A stretch of 64,000 nucleotides of DNA from Phytophthora hibernalis (lineage: Eukaryota > Oomycota > Peronosporomycetes > Peronosporales > Peronosporaceae), in the NCBI GenBank assembly GCA_012656075.1, contig JAAKBF010000116.1, positions 124,001-188,000 of the forward strand. The letters are read 5' to 3'. The position numbers and the translations under genes are program-made. Below the pieces are notes generated by a model that worked only from the letters and a program-made list of their open reading frames with translations, did no database searches and was not told where the DNA came from. Every line of letters starts with the position of its first letter. Position 1 is the stretch's first letter. This document shows positions 23,270 to 34,936 of this stretch, in pieces.

Positions 23270-23950
23270 GCAAACGTGCGCTCGAGATGTTGCCAAATAA
23301 CGCACACCTCCAGGTTCCTCACATCGTCTGGAAAGGACGACAGGAACGAGTTTGGGATGGTCGAATTGGGGACGTGACGCATTGCTGCATCCGCCTTGCG
23401 TCATACCATGTGGAGTACCCATGTCCTTAGCGTTACATTGCGATTTTCGGTGCAGCATCAGACTTGATACAGGCAGCCCCTGAACACGGTACATGCTAAT
23501 CCACTGCATCACGAGCAGCTGCTTCCAAATCACGAGGCAGCGCTGTAGCCATTCCACGTAGACGAACCTTGCGTAGCTGGGAAGTTGCCGTCGTCTTGCA
23601 TAGTTCTTCAAGCTTGTCTTTTTCTTGCGCGATAGGTACACACTGGTACGCTTAGTCTACCGCTGCAATCCAGTAAACCCCTTGTAGAACTTGGTCATAG
23701 TTGCTTCCATGGTGTGGGTCTCGAAATAGCGAACAACATCGAGCCTGAACTGGTGAGTTGGCACTGACCGCTTGTACGCGCGAGGGCGACGCCCGCCGTT
23801 TTCAGTATGTTTGTGTCTTCCTTTGCCCATTGCGTAGTGAGATCGAGAAAACAAAGTCTGAAGGTCTTGCTTTTCCGTCCAACTAAAGTGTCCTGGTTTG
23901 CTGTTCACCAATTTGGTGTAGGATATGACAATTGTTTTCAAGTATGACAT
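23270..23950 (-). pseudogene. Pogo-like transposase N-terminal (HTH) fragment
   Basis: The minus strand encodes MGKGRHKHTENGGRRPRAYK and FRLDVVRYFETHTMEATMTK, a Psq/CENP-B-like first helix-turn-helix. After a frame change comes MQWISMYRVQGLPVSSLMLH, resembling the second CENP-B DNA-binding helix set. The catalytic half is not downstream on this strand; a pogo-like catalytic half lies on the plus strand at 24640-25620. Confidence 0.5.
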
Positions 23951-24415
23951 TTGCTCTATTTTAATAGGCTAATTTGACGGGCGAGACTAAAGAGGGTCAT
24001 TTGAAAGAGGGCCATTAAAAAGAAAGGACAGTGTTCAGTTCGTAGAATACAGCTGTCATGCTTCAACCTAGGGCTTACAAACACTAAGTTAAATACAAAC
24101 CGTGTCCGTTGCAGATTACGTGTCCATTACAGAGTAGATAATGAGAAGTTGTAGTTTAGGTAAGTACCAACTTTTGGTAAACACATCCTATTTCTTATCC
24201 AATTAGAAACAGATGCAAATGGTTAGAACTTGATATTAGTATAAGTATACTGGGTTTAAGAGATGCTATTGAATGGCAGCCAAGGCGAACTTAGGAAAGG
24301 AGAACTCAACCGGATGAAGAGCTGGGGACGGTACTCACTTTTGAATTAGCCGCCCCGTCTGACGGTTAATAAACACACCACAACGGCCAAGACAACAACA
24401 TTTCAGATACTTCGG
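23951..24415. other. No recognised gene
   Basis: AT-rich DNA between two divergently oriented transposon pieces. No terminal repeat could be matched by eye. Confidence 0.3.
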
Positions 24416-25620
24416 ATGAGTGTCTTGACCAAGCAAGAGAAAACCGTGCACGTCGGCCTTGAAAAGTTCTCAGGCCGACAAATTGAGTATGCTACTTGGA
24501 AAGACAAGCTTCTCACGCACGTGGCCCAGTTGCACCTAGACGTAGAGAATCGGCTTCTCGAAACTGGTCAACCTGAGCCGAAGGTTGGCATACGTGACTT
24601 CCTGGAGTCAACGCCACCACGTCTGACAGATGCGCAAAGTCTCGGCAAGGACAGATCACCCCGATGTACCGATGCCACCCTCCATGCCTTCAACGCCCAG
24701 GTCAAGCAGAAGATGGTCGAGCTAGGCGTGGACGTGGTCTACATCGCTGATCCGACACCAGTGTTCTTCGAGAACCTGCCCTGGCCTACCATTACGACGA
24801 AAGGGATGCGGACAGTGTGGGTGTGATCGACAGGCAAAGACTAGATACGTCTTACCTGTATGCTGTTTGGAGACTCGCTCGGTCGCAAGTACCCGCCGTA
24901 TTTAGTGCTGAAAGGGACGCCTAGCTACACGCGCCAAGAACTACGCCAAGCGCCACGGCTTTGGACGACTGCTCTGGAAGAAGCTAGCCCCGCTCCAAGC
25001 TCGACACAACGTCGTGATCTACGGTAACAGTAGCGACTGGTGGAATGAGGTGCTAACGATTGACTGGTTGCGCTTTAACTTCGGCTCACGGCCTAACATG
25101 GGCACCCTGGGGTTGCTACTGCTCGATGAGTTTAGCGGTCATTGGACAGATCCGGTCTTCGCATGCGCCAGAGAGATCAACGTTGAGCTGATGCCAGTTC
25201 CTGCAGGGTGTACAAGCGTCTGCCAGCTCGCTGATGTTGCCTGGGACAGCCTGCTAAAGACTCCTTCGGACGCGCTGGATCGAGTATCTCGAGCGGCAGA
25301 TGGCAGATCTCGAGGCTTCTATTGAAGATGGCAAAACGTTCAAGATGATAGCGCCTTCCTGATACGATGTAGTGGAGTGGGTTGCCAGTGCTTAAAGCGA
25401 CCTTAAGGCTGACACGATTGCGAACGGCTTCAAGGGAGTGTTCAAGGAGAGCGAGTACGATGAGGTAGCCTTGCTGCAGATTACACGTCGTCGAACGCTT
25501 AGACAACCTGGGACGGCTAGATAAGGAGGTGGTCGAAGTGGCGGAGGACCAGGACTACGTTGACTGTGTTGTTAACTGCATTGAATATGCCGACGTTTTG
25601 TTTGATATCAACGTTGTCAA
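24416..25620 (+). pseudogene. Pogo-like DDE transposase, catalytic half, with gag-like N-terminus
   Basis: The catalytic part reads, across several plus-strand frames, DVVYIADPTPVFFENLP (about 24735-24780; first Asp box, normally YNADQTPVFFE), GKKEK/MLFGDSLGRKYPP (about 24860-24900), GNSSDWWNEVLTIDWLRFNF (about 25023-25082), LLLLDEFSGHWTDPV (second Asp, about 25110-25155) and ELMPVPAGCTSVCQLADVAW (25180-25240). This is the DDE_1/pogo signature. The first about 50 residues (LEKFSGRQIEYATWKDKLLT) look like a retroelement gag N-terminus, suggesting a chimera. Stops and frame changes make it non-functional. Confidence 0.65.
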
Positions 25621-25828
25621 GCATTTGATGCCTCCCTACCCACGCGGGCGATCACATGCGCATGGCTCGAGCATTATCGTGTAGGACTTCGCTGGAATCC
25701 TTTTTCTCGCTGGGAGGGTTCTCGGGGTAACCCCTCCTGAATTCAGTGGTGCCATCAGAATGACTTCAACTTGACCTTTTGTCCGGAAGATCTGTCCCGT
25801 TGTATGACCACCATATGTCTGACTATTC

Positions 25829-26494
25829 CTTATTATCATATGAGTCCATTTAAAACAAAATGGTCGCTAAGCCCTTTTAGTTTTTTTGCAAGAGGGCTTT
25901 GAAGTCGAGGTATCTATTCGGATGCAAGTCCCTAGAAGGGCGACGCCCTACCCGACAATTAGAAGAGGAAGTGCGCGGGGTCATTCTCGTCGTGGCTCTG
26001 TTGGTTGCCGAAGCTGCTGACATAGTGGCTGTCAAACTACATCGAAATGAGCCGTGCTGTTTCGCAGCATGCTTCGGTCGAAACCAACAAGGTAAGTCGT
26101 CATCGGATTGGTTGACATATATGTTTGCCACTTCTGATTGGCTACTTCATGATTTGGACTCACGAGCGAAACATTTTATTCGAAATGATCGTTAACGAGC
26201 GCAGACTTCACGTACCATTTCCGAGCGGTTCTAGGTGTTTCTGAGCGTTCTAGGTGGCATGGTTCGATCTGTAGATTATTTATGCTGAAAACAAAATTGG
26301 CCTCTTGTCTTCGAGCACGGAGACACATTTTTCAATTCGCCATAACTTTGGTTATACCCCTATTTTTCGTAAATTAAGGGCTCTATAGTGTAGTACAGAT
26401 ACTCAGCTTTTGAATGTGTGCGTAACTCCTATTTGAGGTTTAATAGTTAACGACCATTTTGTTTTAAAAAATGGACTCATATATGACAGGATAA
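25829..26494. mobile_element. Non-autonomous DNA element (MITE-like) with about 40-bp inverted ends
   Basis: The left end (25829-25870) and right end (26446-26494) are inverted copies sharing ATATGAGTCCAT and TTAAAACAAAATGGTCG, with a small insertion in the right copy. The 0.6-kb interior has no recognised transposase; a plus-strand frame at 25899-26195 shows no known motif. Confidence 0.65.
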
Positions 26495-27059
26495 TCATGC
26501 ACGCTGAATTTGGCTGGATATGACACTTGCGATACGGTATTTTATCAAGAAATCTATCGTCATATTTCAAAACTAAAATGTTTAAGTAAAAGGTAAGATC
26601 AGAATTTTTCACTTAAAATACTTAAAATTTAATTATCCGAAATAAACAGGATGAAACTATTGATGTTGCATACAAACATTTTTAAATGCTTAAAAGCCGA
26701 TACCATTATTGAACGCGATGAAACAGAACTCGACGATTAGTTGGCTTTGAGTCATGGATGCACGTACATTACACGTATACGACATAAAATAAAAAACACT
26801 GCTTCCTACCTCAGCCAGTATATGCTTTAAACCAGCCTTGTTAGCGTAATTCCACAGCATTGCGATCGTGCGGTCAATCCCTCCTTCTTCTCGCCCTGGC
26901 GTCGAGTCGCAGGGCGGCATCCGGAACATGACAGCGAAGACAGTCATGTCGTCCAGTTTTATGGGTCCTCATACCTCTCCAAAATTTTACTAACCTCCCA
27001 TTATTTATCATCCTGAAAAGTAAAATTCCGCCCACGAGTAAAATACTGTGGTGGTGAAA
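26495..27059. other. Upstream region of the LRR gene
   Basis: No gene recognised. The final part just before 27060 is probably the promoter and 5' UTR of the following gene. Confidence 0.35.
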
Positions 27060-29639
27060 ATGACGGACATCTATACGAAGCAGCGTTTGTCGGCGCATCT
27101 GAAAGCGGCCTTCGCGGAGATCGAGCGGCTCAAGGTCGAGTACCGTCATGCAATCGAAAAGCTGGAAACGTCCACCCTGGCCAACCTTTTGCCGCAATCG
27201 GCCGCCCTGTGGTTCGATATGGTGCGTCAAATATCCGACTGCTGGTTTAATAAATTACCGACTGACTGTATTTTAATATATATATATATTACAGTATCTC
27301 CGCGTTGTGGACTTAGGCGTGCAGATCCGTCGAGGAGAGATTCGACACCGCACAGTGCAGAGTTTCACGTATCCTTGTATGCACAAGACTGGCACGAAAG
27401 ACGCCGTGCACTCGGGTAAGTTATTTTGAGAATTTTTGGTGTCCAGACGTTAGCTAACCAAGTAATTTGTGTGAAACAGGTTTCAGTATTGACGATGGGA
27501 ACTCCATTTTTCAGCTAATGGAGGACCGGAAGCTGGTGAAGGAGAGTCGCCTGGAGAAATGGTTTATGAAAATGGACGGGTTGGATTGCGATGACGTTGG
27601 TTTGCTGGACAAGAGGGTTTCTGGGTGCCTTGAAGACTTTTGCGGACGAAGTAGCGTGTTCTACGACCGACTGGAGGTGACTGGGAAAGATCCTCACCAG
27701 AAGATGCTGGTGATAGGAGGCTCTGGTGTGATTTTGAACGTCACGCGAACGTGCTTTGGGCCGGAAAGCTGTTCGTGTGCAGAGGACGCAAAGCCTTGGG
27801 AGGATTTCTGTCTCAAACCTGGTGACCCGCAAACTCAGAGAAATTTATCACCTGGATTGACTGGTGGTGCTGGATCAGCGCAAGTGGATGATGTAGGCAT
27901 TATGGATATCAAACGGCAAATGGGTTTCCAAGAGCTTTCTCGAGAACAGCAAAATGAGGATGCAGAAGCACTCGCGCGGGATGCAGCGGAGCTAGCTCGA
28001 CGGAAAGGGCCTCAAAACGAGTCGGCACTGTTGGTAGTGGAATACTTTTGCCATCATCTGCCCGCAGTATTTACAAGAAAAAGGTAAGCTATCCGATTTG
28101 CTGCTTCTACTCTTTGTCATCGAGGTCTTACAACCGTTTTGTATTCTGTTAGTGCGAAGAGAACGGCTCCAAGCCAAATTCATACATTGAAGCGATGCTT
28201 GCGGTGAAGAACGGCGTGTATCTGCTGGACCTTTCGGGCATTGGCTTTCACTCTGTGGGCGATCTTCAAGACTTGGTGGATATTTTTTCTACGCCTGGCT
28301 TACCTCCTGTGAAAGAGGTAGATTTGGCGAACGGGTTCTTCAATGCTATAGCTTTCCAAGTATTGTGCCAGTTGTTGCGTGTGCCGCAACTACGCCGAAC
28401 CATCGAGCGCCTCAGTCTGCGTAGCATCGCAGTTCCCCAACGTGCTGACTTCACTGCCCTCTTGCAATTGTTGATGGGCGATAGCAGCTCTTCTCTCCAA
28501 GCGCTCAATAGCTTGAAGACGTTGGATCTCTCGTTCAACACTTTCTCGGCCGAAAATGCGCTACAGCTGCCGCCGCTGCTGGCGAGCCTCCACCATCTCG
28601 AACATCTCTCTATGGAGTCTTGCTACCCGGATCCTGTCTCACCAGTTGACTCTATCGACCCGAAGACTGTCGAGCAAAGTGTTCGTGTTTCACTCGCGGA
28701 GGCTAGCATTCGTCTGGAGAGCTTGAATTTCGGTTCGAACTGGGTTCCAATTGAATCACGCTGGCTCGACGCTCTTTTCACACCCGGCAGCACGCTACAA
28801 AAGTAAACCTGCATGGCTTGAGCAGTTCCTCAATCAGTACTGACGAATCAACCGAAACGATGGAGGTAGATTGGCAAGCCGGTGAATCGTGGGACCTACA
28901 GCAAGTCGAAACCCTCAAATGGTTCTCCAGTAGCAGCATACTCACAGAAAAACTGCTCAACGCATTATCAGCTGAGTTACAAAGTGGGCTTTCCGAGCTG
29001 AAGAAATTTGATTTGGAAGTTAGTGTCCTTGCTGGGCAAGACGATGGAAGCCAAGCGGACAGGAGAGTCGCAGAAACAATCTCTCGTGTTGCCGACTACG
29101 CCGCATTAAAATCGTGTCGTATCTGCTACCACGGTCAAAACGCTGTGATCTCGCACGGGTTGAGCGCATCCGTTGGGAGGCTTCTGGAAGACGGGCTACC
29201 CGACTGTGAGGTGTTGTCGTTGCGCATGCCACAACTCTACCTATCTCCGGGGACAATTCACGAACTGTTGTCCTCTGCAGCCATTACCAAGATGAGAAAG
29301 ATGACACTTGCTGTTGGAATAGCTCCTGCCAGTCATGATGAGCGGACATCGGGGCAGTACTTTCTGCAAATGCAGTCAATGAGAGAACTTACGCTAGAAT
29401 TTCACGCCGTTGTCGACGAACAAAGCAATACGGGGGCTGCAGCAATTGCGTTAGCACGAGGGTTGGAGGCATCTTGGTTGGCATTGAGTTCATCACAGGC
29501 TGGTAATTTCGCGAAAGACAAGATATGGGCGATGGGTAGTGCAACAGGGAAGTTGAATCGCTCCTTCGTGTTATCAGAGCAACAGAAGGCAAATAAGCGG
29601 ATTTACCGATGCCACTTTTTAGCTACTTCAACGCCATGA
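27060..29639 (+). CDS. Leucine-rich-repeat (RNI-like) protein with three introns
   Basis: The start ATG at 27060 gives MTDIYTKQRLSAHLKAAF. Exon 1 ends at 27221; introns are 27222-27294 (GTGCGT...CAG), 27416-27479 (GTAAGT...CAG) and about 28084-28152 (GTAAGC...TTAG). The first half has no recognised domain. From about 28200 leucine-rich repeats appear: KNGVYLLDLSGIGFHSVG, VKEVDLANGFFNAIAF, SSLQALNSLKTLDLSFNTFS, HHLEHLSMESCYP. They continue after a frame change at about 28803 (TLQK to VNLHGLSSSSIST). A second irregularity is the A-run at the third intron donor, where phase does not match the next exon. Such repeats are protein-binding scaffolds; the partner is unknown. It converges on APC8 with 38 bp between stops. 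Confidence 0.7.
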
Positions 29640-29677
29640 TGGCTTTAGTCGAAATACGGTGCTCAGTACAGCGCCAT

Positions 29678-31879
29678 TTATGACCCCACCATAGACTCGA
29701 ATTGCAAACGGGTTGCTTCCAGACTGTGCATCTCACGCAAAAGTGCCTTTGCCTCCTCTTTTCTGGTCCCTGCATGTCCAATAAACGGTTGCAAAAGATT
29801 GTTGCCTCCGAGAATCGGTTTAACTGCTTGTAATAGTTTGCAAGAAACAAAATTGCCGCCAATGCTTGTGGCGTATCCACCCGAATGTTTCCACCACTTC
29901 CGCCGGGTAGCACGAGCACTTCCCGCTCGCTGCTGTCGTCGGATTCATTAGGCGCGGACCTTTTGACGTCATCTCTATCACGCAAAAGCGACACCGGAGC
30001 ACTTCGAAGTCCAAGATGCAACTGGTAGTACTTCGCGGCTTCATGCTGTTGCCCACGCACCGCATATAGGCGTCCGAGGTGGTAAGACGCGATTCCCTCC
30101 CGATCCTGATTGTTCACAGCGCGATGGAAGCAGGCGAGTGCTTCGTCAGTCTTGTTCAGTTTTTCATAGCAGCCACCTAAGGCGCACCACATTCGAGCGT
30201 CGTAAGGACGAATCGCCACAGATTTACGGTAGTAGTAGATGCTGTAGAGGAACATGTTGAGGATCTCGTAGGCCTGTCCAAGTCCATACCAAGCTCGATA
30301 GTCACGTGCATTGAGATCAACAGCGTGACGGTAGGCTTCGACTGCCGCACTCGTGTTCTTCATCTCGATATACTCGTGGCCGATCAGCGTCCACGCCGAG
30401 AGAAAGTTGGGGTCCAGTTTCAGAGCACGATGAAAATAAATAATGGCGCGGTCGTGCTTGTTCTTGATCGAGTAGTAGTTCCCAATAATGCAGCACGTCT
30501 CAGGCCGATACTTTTCCACTTTGAGAGCTCTGTGAGCCAGTCGACTGAGCTCCGTCTTGTCCTCCTTCACATACAGCACGTTTGAGTATACATCCATATT
30601 TTCCATCCGGTGTGGATCACGCGCAGCAAGTCGCTCAAATTGCTCCTGCGCTTGATCAAAGTCTCGAATGTGGTAGCTGGTAAGTGCCTGCTGTGCTAGC
30701 AAGTAATTGCTTTTCGGAAATTGTTCCTCCAAAGTTGTAAGCAGCGCACGCGCTGCGTCGTTCTGCTGTTGGTCTAGCAGTACGTGCGCTTGAAAAAGTT
30801 GAAACATCCATGAGCAGCTTGTTGCAAGGATAACCTCTTCTTCCTACCAGCCCAAAAAATGTTAGTTATCCCTGGAAAATTATCATACTCTAGGTGCTGT
30901 AGTGACGTACATTCGATGTGAAGGGAGAATGAGCAGCCAGTTCCATCCACGCAGACCAATTCCACGGATAACGTCGAATAGACTCAACAAGGATGAACCG
31001 AGTGGTGACGTCAAAAGTCAGCGTAGTCGGTGCACCCAACTCACCCTTGTTACATGAAGCACTGAGTTCGTGGCGTTGCTGGCGCTTCTGTTCTTCCGCG
31101 AAATCAGCACGGTGTCGGGTCTTCATACTGATTGGCGTTGACGATTGCGCCTGGGTACTGCCTGTGCTCGTGCTGTAGCCTAAGCGCTTGAGAACGACCG
31201 CGTACAGATAAAGACCAAAGCCATCCAGTGAATTATGCTGGTATGCAGCACTTAGCGACAGGTACAACTCCTTCAAATGAGGGTTTGTGCCTTGACGATG
31301 AAGGTTGCGATCCATCTCTGTCCAATGAATAAACAAATATCCAACTCATTCCACAACCTTTTAGAAATTCCCATTAGAAACCAGAACGGACCTTTGCTGC
31401 TGCCGGTGACGTTCATCTCCAGGTCCATCTCCTCCTTGGCCTTCTCTCCAGCCTGTTTTCAACATCAAAATTAAAAAATTAAATGAATTCCAGTGCAAAA
31501 ATACTAAAACGTTTTATCCTACCAGGTACAGGGAGTAGTATTTGAGGAACCGTGTCTTCTGCGTAGGGTTACGAACTTCAGTACCCATAGTAGATGACAC
31601 TTCACTATTGGACAGTAGATGGTGTGCTCGTAGGTATTCACCCACGTCGAAGCAAGCCTTGGCAGCCTCGAAGCGGTCGAGTTCATCCCAGTCTTCGGCC
31701 TCTTTCTCGGCTTCAAGGCTTCTGTTTCGACTGGAAGCAGCGTCACCCATCCCTAAGAGAAGCTCTGCTGCGAACTGCGTGGCCTGTTTCAGCCCACGCA
31801 CACGTAGGTCACGCACAGCAGCTCGTAATTGGGACGCCATCTCCATCTTCGAGGCAATTGGAATCTTGACAAATGGCAT
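29678..31879 (-). CDS. APC8: Anaphase-promoting complex subunit 8 (CDC23)
   Basis: APC8/CDC23 is a TPR scaffold of the APC/C ubiquitin ligase that drives mitotic exit. Exons on the minus strand: 31879-31523, 31452-31392, 31317-30911 and 30843-29678; the introns of 70, 74 and 67 nt have GT-AG ends and consistent phases. N-terminal: VRDLRVRGLKQATQFAAELL, then YLAGEKAKEEMDLE across intron 1. The C-terminal half has the highly conserved TPR run: PETCCIIGNYYSIKNKHDRA, ALKLDPNFLSAWTLIGHEYI, DYRAWYGLGQAYEILNM, RPYDARMWCALGGCYEKLNK. Near 29747 one base after GPEK appears lost; restoring frame gives a C-terminus ending at the stop 29680-29678. About 660 residues, normal for the family. The assembled frame instead runs on to 29623. 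Confidence 0.92.
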
Positions 31880-31932
31880 TATACCGAGGGATGGCGAATT
31901 GGTTTCTATCTGGATTATTTTTCTATTTGTTT

Positions 31933-34739
31933 CTAACTGGATACTTTGTTAAGTACACGACGAGCTACTTCGTCTGGAGTAAGTTGCTCGGGGACGGAAC
32001 CTTGCGCAAACTTGGCGTTGCCGCCTCCGCGACCGCCTAAAGGTTTTACCAGTTGTTGTAACAGTTTGCCGGCGTGGACGTTTGCTTCGGCGTTGACGAT
32101 GCACGCTATCTGCGACCCGAGCAGAACCAGAAATACAGCGTCAGGTTCGGATTGCTCTGCGAGGAACTCGGCGCGGCGCTTCAGTACTTTGGAGAACTCA
32201 CCACCTGGGAGATCCAGTGCGTGCAGTTCAACGCAAGGAACGCTGATAGTTCCATCGATAGGCCCCAATGCCAGCGGTGTTGATGGGAGCGTGGCCAGAA
32301 CGTCACCGAGCTTGCGTTCGGCTTTCAAGCTGCTTCATCTGCTTCTGCATCTTGGCAACGCGCTCCACCACCTTTGCAGGCGTGGTGGACAACTGAGCTG
32401 CTACGTCACTCAAAATCTGTGCCTTGGACTGGAGATACCGCGCACCAGCCTGCCCAGCCACTGCCTCCACGCGTCGCGTACCAGCTGCCACCGATCCTTC
32501 ACTCAACAAGGCAAACGGGAACACCTCTCGGACGTTGCTCACGTGTGTACCACCACAGAACTCGCTTGACACAACATCAGAAGCTTCAGCATCGCCACCA
32601 CCAACTCGAACGACGCGCACGACATCTCCGTATTTGTCACCAAAATTGCAGATGGCGCCACTACGCTCGGCTTCTTCCCGTGGCATCTGAACGGTAGTAA
32701 CAGCCAACTCGGATGCTGCGAACTCATTCACTCGAGCCTCCACACTTGCCATTTCCTCCGTGGACAGTGCACCGAAGTGTGCAAAATCGAAACGGAGACG
32801 ATCGCTCGTCACTTGGGAGCCAGCTTGCGTCACGTGCTCACCCAACTCAGCCTTGAGTGCACGCTGTAACAAGTGTGTTGCAGTGTGATGCACAGCGCAA
32901 CCAGAGCGGAACTTCCGATCCACATGCGCCTCTACGTTAGGCTGCGGACCTTCACCTGGTGAGAGAATCGCCGAGATCTCTTCGTACATCATATTCTTAG
33001 GTAACGAGCATTTAAGCGCTAATGCGTCGTCAGTAACCTTCGTTGTGTCCTGAACAGGTATCACAATGCGCTGCAAACCGTCTGCAGAGGTGACAACTAG
33101 GTGCCCACGATCCCCCACTTGGCCTCCTCCCTCTGGGTAGAACGGGCAACGATCGAGAACCAAGCTGAATCCAGGCAAAGCCCCTTCTTGCAGCTAGGAT
33201 GCGACCATGTGTCCAATACGCGGGCGTTCGGCTCACTGAGTTGCTCATATCCAATGAACTTAGTGGCCAACATTGCTGCGGGCGCGGCCGATGACTGTTC
33301 TGCGACGTCTGAAGACTGGGTGTGATGCCCCGCGAAAGCACTTCGGTCACTAGTTTGCTGTTTGTGGATCTTCATACACACAGCATACCCTTCACTATCA
33401 ACGGCGAGGCCCTTTTCTTCGGCCAGCACTTGGGTGATATCAAGCGGGATGCCGTAGGTGTCGTATAACCGGAAAGCGTCTGCACCAGACAGCACCGCTC
33501 GATCAAGCTGAGCCTTCGAGAAGGCCTTTTCAATGGCACCACGGCCATTGCGCAGCATCTCTTCAAACGCTCGTTCCTCATTGGAAACGATTGCACGCAT
33601 TTGCTCATAACCAGTAGTTCCAGTCCATCCTGGGACGGCAATTGAGGCCAGGATACCGTCTGTACCACTATACACACCGAGTTGCTGTGCGTGTCGAATT
33701 GCTCGCCGGATGATGCGGCGCAAAACGTAACCACGCCCCACGTTAGACGGGAAAACGCCATCGTGAAGCAGCGCGTACGTCGCGCGTAGGTGGTCACTCA
33801 CAATGCGAAGAGTCTGAATCTCCTTGCCCGTCCCAAAGAGTGCTTTGCTTGGATCCAGTTCTTCTTCCAGTGAGCTCGTGAACGACTGCCTTGAAGTCGA
33901 CGAGCGGTGCGCATCCAGCACCGTCGCTACCTCTGTCAGTAATGGCACGAAGACGTCGGTGTGGTAATTGGAAGGAACGCCTTGTAGAACCGAGGCAACG
34001 CGTTCAAGACCCATACCCGTATCTACAGAGCAGTTCGGTAGCGCATGCAGCTCATCTTCACCTTCAGTTCGGAAGTACTGCATGAAGACGAGGTTCCATA
34101 GCTCCAAAAACGTTCGTCCGGGTCTGCAATATGGTCCCCCAAGTCCCAAAACACCTCCGAGCACGGTCCACACGGTCCTGAGTCGCTCATAGCCCAAAAG
34201 TTTTCCTTTTCATCCAATTCTAGAATTTTGTGATCAGGAAGTCCAGCAATTTGTTTCCACAACCTCCGAGCCTCCGAGTCCTTGTTCAGTACCGTCACAT
34301 GCAGTCTCTCAGCTGGTAACCCCAGTTCTTGGGTTAGAAATCTCCAGCACATAGTAATAGCGTGTTCCTTGAAGTAATCTCCGAAGCTGAAGTTACCCAG
34401 CATCTCGAACAGGGTATGGTGGCGACGTGTAACCCCACTTGGTCCAGGTCGTTATGCTTGCCTCCAGCTCGAACACAGCGTTGTGCTGAAGTGGCTCGAG
34501 CGTAACCTCTTACCCCTTCTCCACCATCTAACCCCAAGAAGGCCTGTTTGAAGGGTACCATGCCGGCATTCACGAATAACAGAGACGAATCGCCCCAGGG
34601 GTACCAGCGACGCGCTGGGTACGATACGGTGGCCCTGGGCCTCGAAGAATTGCAGGAAATGGTTACGCAGCTCTGTAGAGGGTAGAGAATGCAGCTCACG
34701 ACCTGCAGAGCTACGCAGCCGAGCACGTAACCGAAGCAT
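31933..34739 (-). CDS. Alanyl-tRNA synthetase, possibly organellar (frameshifted by homopolymer indels)
   Basis: Charges tRNA-Ala. In order: class II catalytic core (TELRNHFLQFFEAQGHRIVP; FVNAGMVPFKQAFLG; RHHTLFEMLGNFSFGDYFKE), tRNA-recognition region (NCSVDTGMGLERVASVLQG), editing domain with zinc-type motifs HTATHLL (about 32880) and CGGTH (about 32550), and C-Ala domain (PLGGRGGGNAKFAQGS). The first residues, MLRLRARLRSSAGREL, are arginine-rich without early acidic residues and could be a mitochondrial presequence. Five frame changes break the sequence, at or beside 34598-34601, 34433-34436, 34106-34110, 33181-33184 (all homopolymers) and about 32323; one base each at the first four restores invariant family sequence. 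I therefore read it as an intact gene with assembly errors. It sits 53 bp upstream of APC8 and shares a divergent promoter with the CXC gene. Confidence 0.9.
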
Positions 34740-34936
34740 CGTATCTCCACCGCACGATTATTGACAAGCGTATCCCTTTGGGGTACGTTTTGATGTTGAG
34801 TGGTGTACGTTTATGCTTTTGACAGTTTGGGGTACGTTTATGATTTTGCCAAAACGACCGTACCCCTTTTGGGTTACGTTTTTGACAAGCACTTGTCTTT
34901 TCGACATCAGAATCTGAATCGTGACAAGCTGGTGAG
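34740..34936. promoter_or_regulatory. Divergent promoter with repeated GTACGTTT motifs
   Basis: The 197 bp between the two start codons hold GTACGTTT at 34783-34790, 34805-34812 and 34832-34839, and a variant GTTACGTTTTT at about 34873. Imperfect palindromes ATCCCTTTGGGGTA and TACCCCTTTTGGGTTA accompany the outer copies. TTGACAAGC occurs at 34761-34769 and 34882-34890. This symmetric organisation suggests a shared control region; binding factors are unknown. Confidence 0.5.

Noticed and set aside
31933..34739. Calling alanyl-tRNA synthetase a pseudogene
   Set aside because: Breaks sit on homopolymers and every catalytic and editing motif is preserved; assembly error is simpler.
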